DNA of 64,000 nt from Russula earlei (lineage: Eukaryota; Basidiomycota; Agaricomycetes; Russulales; Russulaceae): the NCBI GenBank assembly GCA_025769875.1, contig JAGFNK010000003.1:124001-188000 (forward strand), written 5' to 3'. The position numbers and the translations under genes were made by a program. A model generated the notes under the pieces. The model was not told where the DNA came from. It searched no databases and saw nothing but the letters and a program-made list of their open reading frames with translations. Of the stretch, positions 1 through 11,247 are shown in pieces. The stretch's first letter is position 1, and each line of letters starts with the position of its first letter.

Positions 1-1490
1 GCCTCAGAAATCTGAAACTCCACATCCTTCTACTTCTACTCCATGACATGGGGGCAACAGGGTGAGGACGGCGGCACAAGGCTTCCAGTCAGTGATGGAC
101 AAGTTCATGCGAGTGCTCACTCAGGTGATTGAGAGCAATAGAGATGTGGTTATGGACAGCATGGGGATTGTCATGCGATGCTTGAAATGATATGCTAGAG
201 AGGGAAAGTCATGCACAAGACAGAACCAGCCTGGCCGATGCTGAGCATTGCCTCCCAGAGGCACATGCAGGACAGGCAGGACAAGGCATGGGGCTCAAGC
301 CAAGATGGGCAAGCTGACAGTGAGAGGCTATGACATGAGTGGGCAGGATGACAATGAAGGCTGTAGGACAACGAGAGCCTGCCTGAAAGATGACAGGTGG
401 GGCAATGATGGGGGTGGAGGAACACGACTTGATTGCACTGGCCACAGATGCAAGGAGTGGGTGCATCAGGTGTCCAAGGCACAAGCAGCGATGAAGGATG
501 AGCAAGACTGGCCGAGAGTGAAGCCAAGGTGCAATGAAAGGAGAGGAAAGTTGAGGGAGGAGGAATGGCGCAAGGAAGGAAAGACACAGGGTGACTGAAA
601 GACAGAGTGAAAGGAAGGCCCAGTGGACCACACAGACATGGGGTGATCACCAGCACTGGTGGACAAGGCTGCATTGGTGGTAGTAGGAATCAAAGCTATG
701 TGTGGTGCAAGATGAGGAGGCAGACAAGACTGAGAGATGAGACAAATGGCACCATGCATTGGGGCATCAGCCAATTACCCCATGATTCATGAGATTCTGC
801 AATGAGCGGCAGTGGGAAATCTGCATTACATCGGACCTAGTTCTCTCAAAATATATGTGCAAATTCCATTGCTAACAACTAGTTGCCATGTGCTCCGGAA
901 ACCTTGCTGGTATTGCCCTGATTTCTGACCAAAATGGTTGCAAGCCTTTGATCAAATCATGACCAAATGCTCAAGAGTCTATGGTCATAGTTTAGCTTAG
1001 AAATGGCTTGACAAAGAATGTAGGGAGAACATATGCAATTACATCCAAGCTATGGCTGAAATCCTATAGCTCATCTTTGGGGAATAGCTTATACTTCATG
1101 TACAGTGTTTCCCTGCCCTCCAGCCACTGTGGGTTATAGGTGTTGAAAGGCAGGCCCAGGGGGGCATGTACCTTTTTGTGCACCTTCTGAGACCCAACAC
1201 ATAGGTGGGCAAATGCTCCGCACTTGTCATTGGACCAACCCTTGAGGTGGTTGCAATGGTGTAGTTGATCAAAAACCTTGAGCCAATTGTGCAAGTCCGG
1301 GTGTCACCAGTCCAGCTTGACAACTCCATATTTGATCTGATTGGTAGCTGGATCGAGATTGGATTCATCAGAGGACATTCCATTGACTCCTAATGTGTCC
1401 AAGATGGGCAGATGCCGCTGAAGTGGTTCATACTGTTTAGCAATGTCACGACAACGATGAAATAGCTACACTGCAGGTAAGCAACTGCGA
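1..1490 (-). repeat. Left arm of 1.49-kb inverted duplication
   Basis: Reading this stretch in reverse complement reproduces 14093-15582, with position p pairing with 15583-p. Every open frame of 60 codons or more in the outer 1.4 kb is identical between the arms, and I saw only isolated differences near the inner end (around 1455 and beyond 1487). The arm reaches the window edge, so its outer limit is unknown. It contains the decayed C-terminus of an Agaricomycete repeat-associated gene (1064-1428) and a C/T-rich tract. It ends abruptly beside the CpG-rich Crinkler locus. Confidence 0.93.
1064..1428 (-). pseudogene. C-terminal remnant of repeat-associated basidiomycete hypothetical gene (inverted copy)
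   Basis: This is the mirror image of 14155-14519. The frame reads a GMSSDES-type motif, then HNWLKVFDQLHH, and ends with GLPFNTYNPQWL and a tail rich in charged residues. I recognise this pattern as the C-terminal block of a family of unknown function that is very abundant in Agaricomycete genomes; that is recollection, not a search result. The frame contains a stop, and its upstream exons are absent from this arm, so it is not functional. Confidence 0.5.
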
Positions 1491-1715
1491 ATACTCGCGC
1501 ATCAGGTAATGAAAGCTTTTTCCCCCTTTGTTCGTTCCACTTATCGCCGGTGTTAGGACACGTGACGCACACTGGCTTACCAATCATTGGCTTGGAAGAC
1601 CATCCCAGCAGACCAGCCAACGGGTTGAGGTTGTCTGTTGTTCTCAATCCCCATCAGTCTCCCATCAGTTCCTACCGGCTCTCCCCCGTCTGTCTGTTTC
1701 TATGACCTCAAGCCA

Positions 1716-4245
1716 ATGAATCTGAAACTATTCGTCTATCTGATTGGAGGTCACTCATGTCAAGTAACGATTGACTGGTCGGAGTCCGTTTCGTCATTGA
1801 AAGAGGCAATAACAGAGAAATACCGTAACCAGTTGAAGGGTTTCGATGCCAACGCCCTCAACCTCTTCCAAGTCAGCTTCCCTGATAGCGGGAACCCTCA
1901 GGAGCTTGAGAATTCTGCTCGGGAAGCTTTGATTTCCACATCCATACCGCTTACAATGGCGTCTTCCCTCCTCTCTGAAATTTTCAAGGAGCCCCCCCCA
2001 AGAAAGACGGTCAGTATCGTCGTGACATCCCCAGACACCAGTGAGTGAGAGCGTGGCTGATAATGAGTGTTACTGATGACATCCTCGCTTCCGATATCCA
2101 TCCAATTCCAATGTGTCGACTGTCAACATTCTTGTGCGGTGACCATGTCGTTTTTACAGATCTCAGCGATTTGGATGATCAAATGGTTAAGAAACTCACC
2201 ACGATTCAAGTTCCGAATCTCAATTTATGGACTGCCCTTGGTGAAAGTGATCTTCGCTACAATAAAGTCAGGTGTGCTCGACCACCTTCAAAGCTTCGGG
2301 TTCGGGAACGTCTCCAACATCTGCGTTATATCAACACTGGTAGTGAAGATGTACGTGCAGTACTTCCTTGGTGCAGACTTACCTGACTTGTGTTGATCCA
2401 GATATACGCGGCTTTCCGTGAATTTGTCCGTTGTAATTCGAAGATCCCTGCATTGTCTTGGTCTTGGGACACGTATTTTGAGCACAAGGTGACAGAAGAA
2501 ACCCATCCATTGGAAACAGACGACATGTCCGTGACCGACAATGAACTTGGCCACTATATTAGCATCCTTAACAGCGAGTTAAGAAACCCGGACATTTATA
2601 AGCGCTATAAAGAATCACAAGTACGCGCCCTCCTCCTGGGATTCGTTCAAAGGCTTCAATGGAAGCAACACTCATGGGGTTTGTCAGTAAATGGATACAT
2701 CAAGTTACATTTACGTTACTCAATCCGACGTGACAGTGGTTCCCAGCTCCCTCTCCCTTTTGTAGTTGAATCAAAAAACGGATTCTCGAAGTACGCTCCC
2801 AAAAGTGACTTTCACATGTGTATCAATGGATTTCCCCACCTCCTCCTCGAAGTCTTTTCCGAACGAAATGAACGTGATCGATTCCGTATGCTTTTGCAAG
2901 CCTCCTGCATAACCCGAATAGCCAACTGGTTGCGAGCCTCAACAACCAAAGAAACCATTCTCGTCATGGCCATCTACATTGATCAGGATTTTCAAGCTCA
3001 TCAGTATCTTCTGTGGCAGCCTGATGAGACTCCCGAGCAGGTAGTGTAAAACCGGTTGACAGGATCGCTAAAAGCTAATGCAATAATTTTCAAGGTTCAT
3101 TACGACAGGACCTTATTCGATTTGACAGATCATCGAGGTGCATTTGACTTTATCTTTCAATTGTACAACTTCCTCTCCATAGCCAATGCTGACAATGCCA
3201 AATTCGACAACGACCATGCTAGTGAGCGGTTGGCAAAGGCAAAGGCCTCGGTGGAAAACAGTACGTACCCATCAATAACAAAGCGATTAAAGGATGAGAC
3301 TGGACGTAACTCTACACGTGCTCGTGGTCCACCCGCTGGTGAGGGGGCGAATGACAGTTTAGACAATTCATCAATACAGAGAGAGCTTGCGAGAGCGGGA
3401 TATACGCTCACCCAGCCGATATCAGAGCTCACGCCATTGACTCCTGTAAGTCGTAATTCCCATCGCTATGCCAGATAGTTGGTCTGACGAGCGGTATATC
3501 TATATCTAAGCTCAAACCTACAATGCGCCGAGCGACCTCGCGAGGTGGCGAGTTCGTTGTTCTGAAGACAATTTTTGACCCCAACGAGCCTCGATTGTTG
3601 CGGCACCTCAATAGTATCAAGGCAGGATCAAACCATACCATACCATTACTTGATGTCATCGACCTCAGTATTGGCAAAACAGTCGTCGCATTGCCATTGA
3701 AATCTCCCCTTGACGAGGTTTTACAATTCTGTGACCGTCCTGATAACGTTGTGTCCCTTTGTCTTCAATTTATCAATGGAGTGGCTTTTCTGCATCAGCA
3801 CAAGGTTGCACACCGTGACCTCAAACCCGAAAATGTCGTAGTTGATACGAAGTTCCAGTCGGAAACGTTCCCGCGGCTATTCATTATCGACTTCGACCTG
3901 GCACGGTTCGTCGAAAGCGAGGAAACAATGATGGAAGATTGGTGTGGGACGCCACCATGGATCGCTCCCGAGCTTGGAGACAGAGATGGGCCGATCCGGC
4001 GGTACAGTCCAATCCTAGCTGATCGGTGGGCTTGCGGGCAGATGGTCAAGCACTTTGCAAAACATTTCCCCCCGTCCAAGGACGAACGAAAAGCTACACT
4101 ACTAGCTTTCGCCCGACGACTTGTTGACGTTAACCCTAGAGCGAGGCCGAAATTGAAGGATTTGCAAGTCATGCATGGACCAACAAAGCGAAAATCAGCG
4201 AGACTTCAACACCAACCTAAGCCAAAACGTCATGCGGTGCTTTAA
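1716..4245 (+). CDS. Crinkler (CRN)-type protein with C-terminal protein kinase
   Basis: Five exons fit in phase: 1716-2040, 2160-2350, 2402-3040, 3095-3445 and 3511-4245, giving 746 residues ending in TAA. All introns are GT-AG (119, 51, 54 and 65 bp). Residues 1-106 match the fungal Crinkler N-terminal ubiquitin-like header: LKLFVYLIGG, SLKEAI, DANALNLFQVSFPD, LSEIFKEPPP and a terminal SIVVTSP strand. Residues 300-345 show D308, E322 (LLLEVF) and Q338 spaced like a PD-(D/E)XK nuclease core, which is only an inference. The kinase occupies about 507-720, with VLK (K521), HRDLKPEN (603-610), DFDLA in place of DFG (629), GTPPWIAPE (648-656) and DRWACGQM. The tail (727-746) is basic and could be a nuclear signal. 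There is no classical signal peptide. CRN-kinase fusions are known in fungi and oomycetes and act inside nuclei. The start was chosen because the header begins there. The gene lies between an inverted repeat and a retrotransposon, yet it has no stops or frameshifts. Confidence 0.85.
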
Positions 4246-5144
4246 TCATCGTCCCTGATTGATTCTTGCCTTTCACTGCACCTGGACTCACTCTCGACTG
4301 ACCTCACCCTCCTTTCATTGCTCCCCCCGCCTTGGTCACTTGACGCGCTTGCCCTTTATCTCTGTGGTCATCGCAATCGGGCTTGCCCCCTTTCACTTTC
4401 ATCTTCCTCCACACACGTCATCGCCTCCGCCCGTCGCCTTTCATCGTCGTCTCCCTGGTCGTCCCGACTCGAACCCCACGCCCCGTCCCACCTGTCTCGC
4501 GTGCGCCTCAGTCGCCGTCGCCACCCTGCTGGACGCAATGGCGCTCTGCCCTGACGCTGTCGTCGCTTCGCGGACTTGGAGTAGAAGGTTTTGGGTGTTT
4601 CGGATTCCTGAGGCACGATACTCGTGTTCTGGCCTTTCCCTTACGATTACTGCAGTTCTCTTGTACTATACTTCGCCTCCACTCATCCCTGATCGCTCCA
4701 TATTTTGCACTCCGTTTGTCCATTGACCCGACCAGTTCCACTCACGATCCGCATCTTGGCCGTTTGCTCCCACTCTCGTGCTATGTTTCCCCACTTCGTT
4801 TTTTCAGTCCCGCCTTCGCCGTCCCTCTCGATCGTCTCGCCTTTACTATAAATACGTCGTAGCAATTCGCGCAATGTGATTGATGAACCCCCTCTTATTC
4901 TGCCTGTGTTTGAGAAGCCCGAGTCGCCGTCCAGCTCCTTCAGCAAGCTCTACCACCTCCGCCGTTCCGATCACCCTCTTGACTCTCCCCCTTTGTCTCA
5001 CCTTACGGCCCTCAACTCTCGCCTTGTGTCTTGTACCAGTCCTCTTCGTCGCTCTCCTCTTCTCGTCGTCCCCCTTTCGCGTTTCTCCCCGTAGCTTCGA
5101 GCTCCTTGCCGACTCGTACTCTGCTCCCGGCTCTGGACGGCCGT
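4246..5144 (+). repeat. CpG-rich copy of dispersed C/T-rich repeat (left part)
   Basis: This non-coding stretch resembles 15050-15900 in the same orientation. Shared landmarks include a block with GTAGAAG and TCCTGAGGCACGATA (TTCTGAGGCACAATA in the other copy), followed by a shared block ending in GCACTCC-TTTGTC. At many matched places CG here is TG or CA in the 15-kb copy. The open frames are low-complexity, overlap in several phases and are not credible genes. The copia element at 5150 splits this repeat, which resumes at 10752. Confidence 0.5.
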
Positions 5145-5149
5145 ATGCT

Positions 5150-5692
5150 TGTAGAAACTATGGGGTTTAACGAGAGTGAGAGAAACGACAGTTTTTTGTG
5201 AGTGAGTGCCACGTCCGAAGGGAGGCCTACACGTTCGCACTCGCGAGGGTCGCTGAATAAGCAATGACTGTGCTCAGTGACTCGCGCGCGTAAGCGATCA
5301 CTGAAGATATATTACCTGAATAAGCAATGACTGTGCTATCCAGGTATGAGCTCTTATGGAACGTAAGAAAAGGGTAGCTAAAGGAACGTACCTCAGTGAC
5401 TCGCACGTGTAAGTGATCACTGAGGGAAGGTAAGTATTTTGTCTACTCATATAAGTAGGAAACAGGTGTGGATTCTGTAAGTCCGCGGACGAAGGGTATG
5501 CAAGAAACGGGACAATGATCGAGCCAATAGACATCCAGACTAGTTAATTAGTCTAGGTACTAATTGTTGTAAATAGCTAGATCCACTTAGGGTGGCCTAA
5601 TGGCATGGGTATATGTATTGACTGAGGGGACAACTCACTCGTTCTCGTGCGCTCACGATTGAGTTCACTCGCAGCTCGGGAATTTTACAACA
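5150..5692 (-). repeat. Copia-1 3' LTR
   Basis: On the plus strand it reads TGTAGAAACT to TTTTACAACA, so the element strand has the usual TG...CA ends. It contains two internal repeats: AATAAGCAATGACTGTGCT occurs twice, and a block running from CAGTGACTCG to TGATCACTGA (or CGATCACTGA) occurs twice, with inverted CAGTGA/TCACTG ends that could fold. Confidence 0.95.
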
Positions 5693-8600
5693 CTCCCCCT
5701 CGCTTTGTGGACAGGCTGAGTCCTGATGCAAAGTGTTTGACCTTCACGGAAGGGAGCACCTTGGTGAGCGCGTCGGCGAGCATGTCATCTGTTGGGCAAT
5801 ACACGAGTCGCGCAGAGCCTTGCTCAATGACCCATTGAATCCAGTGGTACTGGACGTCGATGTGTTTGGTCCGGGCGTGATACTGATGGTCACGTGCGAG
5901 CGCGATAGCTGACTGATTGTCAGAGAAAAGGGTGGTGGCGTTAGAGAGGGGGCCAAAGACTTCTGAGATAAGGCTGCGCAGCCATAGCGCTTCCTTCATC
6001 CCGTGAGTGGCCACAACGTATTCACTCTCTGTGGTTGAGAGCGAAATGATCTCCTGGCGCTTTGAGGACCAAGAGACAGCACCCCTGTCGATGAGGAACG
6101 CGTAGCCTGAGATGGTGCGCCGATCCTCGGCCATGCTGCCATCCGCGTCCGCATATCCTTCGAGGATGTGCTTTGTTTCGCTGTAAGTGAGCCACAAGTC
6201 ACGTGTGCCAGACAAGTAATGGTAAATTCGCTTGACTGCATGCCAGTGCGCTGGGCCTGGGTTTGTGGCGAACCGTGCTACTGGTGGCCACTGCAAAGGC
6301 GATGTCCGGGCGTGTGGAAAGTGCAGCCCAATTGAGGGCACCGACAGCCTCATGGTATGGTACATCGCGCATGGCGGCAGACTCAGCCGCGCTTGTTGGC
6401 GACTGCTCGCGCGTGAGGCGGGACTGTATGTCCATGGGTGTAGAGAGTGGTTTGAGCTCGTCTAAATGATAGCGACGAAGGATCGAGTCAATATATGCTT
6501 GCTGTGACATGTGGATGGTGCCGCCCGCGCGGTTGCATTGGATCTCAATACCGAGCATCCAATGGAGCTCGCCCAGGTCAGTGACCTCGATGTGCTCGCG
6601 CAGGCCATCCTTGAATTCAGTCACAAGTTGCTCGCTGCTCGCCGCGATTGTGCAATCGTCAACATGCACAGCGACGACCGTTATGTTCGCGCCCAGCTTG
6701 TCTGGACTTGTAAAACACGGCTTGATCAACAGAGCACTGTTTGAAACCGAGTGAGGCAAAAATGGAGGAGAGTTTCTGGTACCAACGCCTCCCAGATTGT
6801 TTGAGCCCATAAAGTGTCTTCACGAGACGTAGGACGCGTGTGCCTGCCCCTGGGTCTCGGTAGCCCGGGGGGTGTTGCATGTATAGAATTTCTTGGTTGT
6901 TGAGCACTGCCTGTTAAGGTAGGCCCCTTTGATATTGACCTGGTGGAGCTCAAGATGGAGGCGATTTGCCATGGCTATGATGGCGCGCGACGACGCAAGA
7001 CAGGCTACTGGTGCATAAGTATCATCGTAGTCAATACCTCCGATTTGGCTGAATCCTTGGGCGACAAGCCGCGCCTTGTAGCGTGTGATGTTGCCGGCTG
7101 CATCCTTTTTGGCCTTGAAGACCCATTTGGAACCAATGATGTTGGCTCCTGGGGGTGGTTCTTCGAGTCGCCAAGTGCCTGCAGTCTTTAGGGTAGCGAG
7201 TTCCTCTTTGATGGCCAGCTCCCAGAGGGGCCAATCAGGCCTCCACTTCGCTTCAGGTGAGCGAGTGAGGCTCCAACGCTTCTGCATCAGAAGTTGCAGT
7301 GGCGAAGGCATGTTCGAGGCCAGCGAAGTCTTCGAGGAGCATGGGCAGGCCATCGGCAACCGACCATGCTCCCCCTGCTTCCTCAGTGTCGAAAGAGCCT
7401 GGCAGGTGGATGCCGTGCGGTATGTGGGGAGCCCCACGGCGTGCGGAAGTAACGCCTTCAGCCTGCCTGGAGGTCACGGACGGTGCGTGAGGGTTTGCAA
7501 AGGTGGGTGGAGCGTCGAGGGCCATCTGTAATGCTGGTTTCAACTTCTTCTTCTGATGCTGGATATTGAATTGGTGCAGGCAGGGGTTCAGGTGATTGAG
7601 GTGGAATGGATGACTCTGGTGTGAGGTCAGGGTTGGGGTCAGGTTCCTCTTCAGGATGTTCGGAATGGGTAGGCGTTTTCGGGGACTTCATGCAGGCCTG
7701 GGGTCCTCAGCGTGCCACTTGCTTCCAGCGGTTGGGACCACGATGCGCTGCTCCCCCTCAAGCGGTGCACGGGATGAGAAATAGATGTCGTGCTCGACGC
7801 TTACAGTTCGAGTGGTGGGCCAATAGATTCTGTGGGCATGTGAATCAGTGTCTACCCTGAGCCATTTGCCTTCGCGTGCTCTAGGGTTCAACTTAGAACC
7901 CTTGTTGTTTGTGTGTACCCATACACTGCAGCCCCACCGGTGAAGGCCAGGACAAATCCGGCGGTTCCTTATGCAGTGCTTCATATGGTGTTTTGCCGTC
8001 TAGTGCGCGGGTGGCGGTGCGATTCTTGAGCCAGACAGCATGCCGCAGCGCTTCTCCCCATAGAGATTTTGGGAGCCCACTTTCGTGAGAGAGGGCACGC
8101 ATGCATTCTAGCAGAGTCCTGTTAAGGCGCTCTGCGATCCCGTTGTGCTGTGGTGTGTCATGGGTGGTGAGCCTGCCGCGTGGTGCCAGCCGTGGCCAGG
8201 TGCTTGTCAAAGGCGCCACTTAAGTACTTGCCTCCGTGGTCGGAGCGGAGCACTTTGATCGCACTGCAATGACCTTGTGACTTTGCCCATGCCTCAAAGG
8301 CTCTATACATTTCGAAGGCTTCAGATTTCTTGGTTAACAGGAAGGCGACTGTATAGCAAGTTGCAGAGTCAGTGAATGTAATGAAGTGTTTTTGACCCTG
8401 GTGTGTTGCAATGGATGCAGGCCCCCAGAGATCGCTGTTGATCTCTTCCCCAAAATGCTGAGCGGGAGTGCTGCGACGCACTTTCAGTATGGGGAGGCGG
8501 GTAGCGCGGGCGAATATACATGCTTCGCAGTCACTTGGCTTGGATGTAGTGTCAATGGTAATGCCTCGAACTGCTCCTGTTTGAACTAGTTTGAGGGCAC

Positions 8601-9160
8601 TTCCGATTGCGATGTGACCAAGGCGTCTATGTAGCTCCATGACTGAAAGTTCAACAGAGTGAACGTATTCAGTGCTGCGCTCTACATGATATAGTCCTCG
8701 TGTGCTGCGGGGTATGTGAGCTACTCGCCCACCTGTCGGAGCGACAATGTCCAAAAATCCATTATGCAGCTCCATGCAATAGCCCTCCTGATCTAGGGCT
8801 CCGAGTGAAACAAGCGTGTAGGCAACTTTCGGCGCATGGAGAACTCCTCGAAGTGTTAATGTGCGCCAGCCACCCACATCTGGTACCTGCACGGTTAGCG
8901 ATCCAACACCAATCACTTGAAACTGCTGCTGATTTGCAGTGATGAGAGTTACGGGTGGCGAAAGGGGGTGATAGCCAATGAAGTCCCCTCTATAGGGGCT
9001 AATATGCTTTGTGGCTCCGGAATCGTAGAGCTCGATGCGGGTCTCACTGCTGTTGACAACAATGGACGTGGCCATCTGCTGCATCCTTTCAGGTGAGTTC
9101 GAAAGCTCCCCCGCAGTTGTACTTTCAACACATGCGTCTCCCTGTAAGGAGCAAGTCAAG
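5685..9160 (-). pseudogene. Copia-1 pol (protease, integrase, RT, RNase H), frameshifted
   Basis: Read on the minus strand from 9160, the parts are: aspartic protease with DSGATKHIS; GAG-pre-integrase zinc motif around HRRLGH...CEAC; integrase core with DLWGP and SDHGGKYLS, then, after a frame change near 8200, NGIAERLNRT; reverse transcriptase from about 7250 (GSKWVFKAKKD, ARLVAQGF, TLYGLKQSGRRWYQKL) with catalytic VHVDD near 6660; and RNase H from about 6250 (YADADGS, TTESEYVV, DNQSAI, ADALTK), ending inside the 3' LTR. The frame changes at least four times (near 8200, 7950, 6900 and 6800), so no complete polyprotein can be made from this copy. Confidence 0.93.
5693..5703 (-). other. Copia-1 polypurine tract
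   Basis: On the element strand GCGAGGGGGAG lies directly upstream of the 3' LTR, the expected place for plus-strand DNA priming. Confidence 0.75.
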
Positions 9161-9339
9161 TCACTGGGTGAAATGTGAGCAGTGCCGTCTGCCTCCTCGG
9201 CCAGCCAAAACCCGTCTGCTTCAACCGCATCGTCGGCAATGGCGTTTGCTGACCTGACTGGTCGGGTTTCTGCTTTGGTGGGTGCTGGGGTGCTGCCAGA
9301 CTTGGGTGCGGGCTGCGCTCCTGCATTCCCCTCCTTCTT

Positions 9340-10200
9340 CAGGGAGCGGCACTCACGCGCCCAGTGTCCTGGTTTCCCGCAATTGTGGCACTTGCCTCGG
9401 CGACGCTTCTTCCTAGCGTCGTCGGACCCATGAGCAGCTAAGGCCTCGTCCGGCTGCTGGTCCCTTCTGCCTGAGCTTTGGCTATGTTGGCCGCGCCCAC
9501 GGCGGGTCTTAATTCAATCCGCTTCTTTGCATATAGAGGTGATGAGGGAGTCCATGGAGACTTGGCTAGTAGTGTTGGTAAGTCGCGCCACTGTCATAAG
9601 TCCGGACGCAAATTGCGCTAGCTGCTCAGGGATGCTGCGAAGGACGGTGCGCTGGTATTCCGTGTCGGAAACACTGACTCCAGACACATGGAGCTCCTCA
9701 CACTTGAAACAGAGATCTTGTAGGAAGATACAAACGTCCACGCCCTTAGCGCAATGGCTCTCCAAGAAGGCTTAGAGCCGGTCGCTCTGCACATATTCAC
9801 TTTTTAGCTTGTACTCCTGCGAGACTAAGTTTCAGCATGCCTCCGCGGTGTTGAGATGTCCCACGCATACTGTGACAGCATTGGGGAGACGTTGGCAGAG
9901 CAGGAACCGTGCGATGCGGTCATTGCGGTCCCAGGCCTTCACAGCCAGGTCTTCATCGGCGGTTGGACTCTGCGGGTTTGCTGGGGCAGGGCGTGTGGCG
10001 GTTCCGTCAAAATACCCCATTCTGTCGGTTGCCTCCATAGCTTGTGTGAAGCGCATGGTGAACACAGCCCAGTTGGAGCCGTTCAGTTCGAGATGAGGGA
10101 TAATGGCTGGGAGTTGATCAAAAGTCCCAGGTGCAGGCGCGGGCAACGGAGTTGTGGGTACAGCTGAGGATGTGGAAGCCATCTGAGGGCTAGGGCCCAT
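9340..10200 (-). pseudogene. Copia-1 gag, interrupted by stops
   Basis: The ATG at 10200 overlaps the primer-binding site; a second ATG at 10182 may be the real start. The N-terminal part (LELNGSNWAVFTMRF, then MEATDRMGYFDGT) is typical of copia gag in the UBN2/DUF4219 group. Translation stops at 9832 and again soon after. The frame then continues with CFKCEELHVSGV and SIPEQLAQFASGLMTV and reaches a CCHC zinc knuckle (CHNCGKPGHWAREC) near 9355-9400. The stops could be CGA-to-TGA type changes, in line with the CpG decay of this copy. Confidence 0.88.
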
Positions 10201-10204
10201 AACC
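10193..10204 (-). other. Copia-1 primer-binding site
   Basis: On the element strand GGTTATGGGCCC follows immediately after the 5' LTR end. Its position is diagnostic; the tRNA that matches it was not determined. Confidence 0.6.
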
Positions 10205-10746
10205 TGTAGAAACTATGGGGTTTAACGAGAGTGAGAGAAACAACAGTTTTTTGTGAGTGAGTGCCACGTCTGAAGGGAGGCCTACATGTTCGCACTCGCG
10301 AGGGTCGCTGAATAAGCAATGACTGTGCTCAGTGACTCGTGCGTGTAAGCGATCACTGAAGATATATTACCTGAATAAGCAATGACTGTGCTATCCAGGT
10401 ATGAGCTCTTATGGAACGTAAGAAAAGGGTAGCTAAAGGAACGTACCTCAGTGACTCGTGCACGTAAGCGATCACTGAGGGAAGGTAAGTATTTTGTCTA
10501 CTCATATAAGTAGGAAACAGGTGCGGATTCTGTAAGTCTGCGGATGAAGGGTATGCAAGAAACGGGACAATGATCGAGCCAATAGACATCCAGACTAGTT
10601 AATTAGTCTAGGTACTAATTGTTGTAAATAGCTAGATCCACTTAGGGTGGCCTAACGGCATGGGTATATGTATTGACTGAGGGGACAACTCACTCGTTCT
10701 CGTGCGCTTGCAATTGAGTTCACTCGCGCTTGGGAATTTTACAACA
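10205..10746 (-). repeat. Copia-1 5' LTR
   Basis: This is a near copy of 5150-5692. I count about 18 differences by eye. Apart from a one-base indel they are transitions, and almost all fall where one copy has CG and the other TG or CA, for example CGACAG/CAACAG and GTCCG/GTCTG. Confidence 0.95.
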
Positions 10747-10751
10747 ATGCT

Positions 10752-11244
10752 CCCCTCGCCACACACGCGTTTCAAAGGTTGGGCTCTTCACTTCATATCT
10801 TCTCTCTAAATTTTCCTTGGGTTTTACAGCCTTGCTCCAAGTCCCTTGTGCATCCCCGGACGCACTTCAATACTCCTGATCACGGGCACCATCGTGCCCT
10901 GGCCTGCTTTCACTGGCATCTTTTCGTCGAGTTCTTTTGCCCTCTTGTCTCCCAATCCGACGAGTCTGACACAAGCCCTGTTAGATCATGATGACGTACA
11001 AGGCACTCGCTTTTCGGGACTCGTCATCACCGCCCGCCCCTGCCATTGGCCGACCGCTATTGCCATCACCCCTTCTCTGTAAGCCCTCAACATCAATCAC
11101 CATCGCAGTTTGCGCTCAAGGGCGCATTTTCCATCACAATGAATGCCGTTGGATGCCAATGCTATGCCTATCGGGATCGATGAAGTGGTGGTGATGGCGA
11201 GATGTGTGTCGGCACATTTCTGTGCCTGTTCTCAATTACTATAA
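10752..11244 (+). repeat. CpG-containing C/T-rich repeat (right part)
   Basis: This continues the repeat broken by Copia-1. It is pyrimidine-rich with overlapping low-complexity frames and no recognisable protein. Removing Copia-1 and one ATGCT rejoins it with 5144. It ends at the MITE insertion. Confidence 0.45.
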
Positions 11245-11247
11245 TAA

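Larger units (their letters stand above)
5150..10746 (-). mobile_element. Ty1/copia LTR retrotransposon (Copia-1), full length, ORFs broken
   Basis: The element is 5597 bp, bounded by two LTRs of 543 and 542 bp and flanked by the 5-bp target duplication ATGCT (5145-5149 and 10747-10751). It is transcribed on the minus strand: gag, protease, integrase, reverse transcriptase and RNase H in copia order, with a primer-binding site next to the right LTR and a polypurine tract next to the left one. The coding part carries stops and frameshifts, so the copy is probably not autonomous. It inserted into the C-rich repeat, which continues on both sides. Confidence 0.96.

Noticed and set aside
195..674. 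159-codon minus-strand frame (and its twin at 14909-15388)
   Set aside because: Pro/Ser/Leu/Cys-rich and overlapped by other long frames on both strands. It arises from pyrimidine-rich repeat DNA, and its perfect twin only reflects the inverted duplication.
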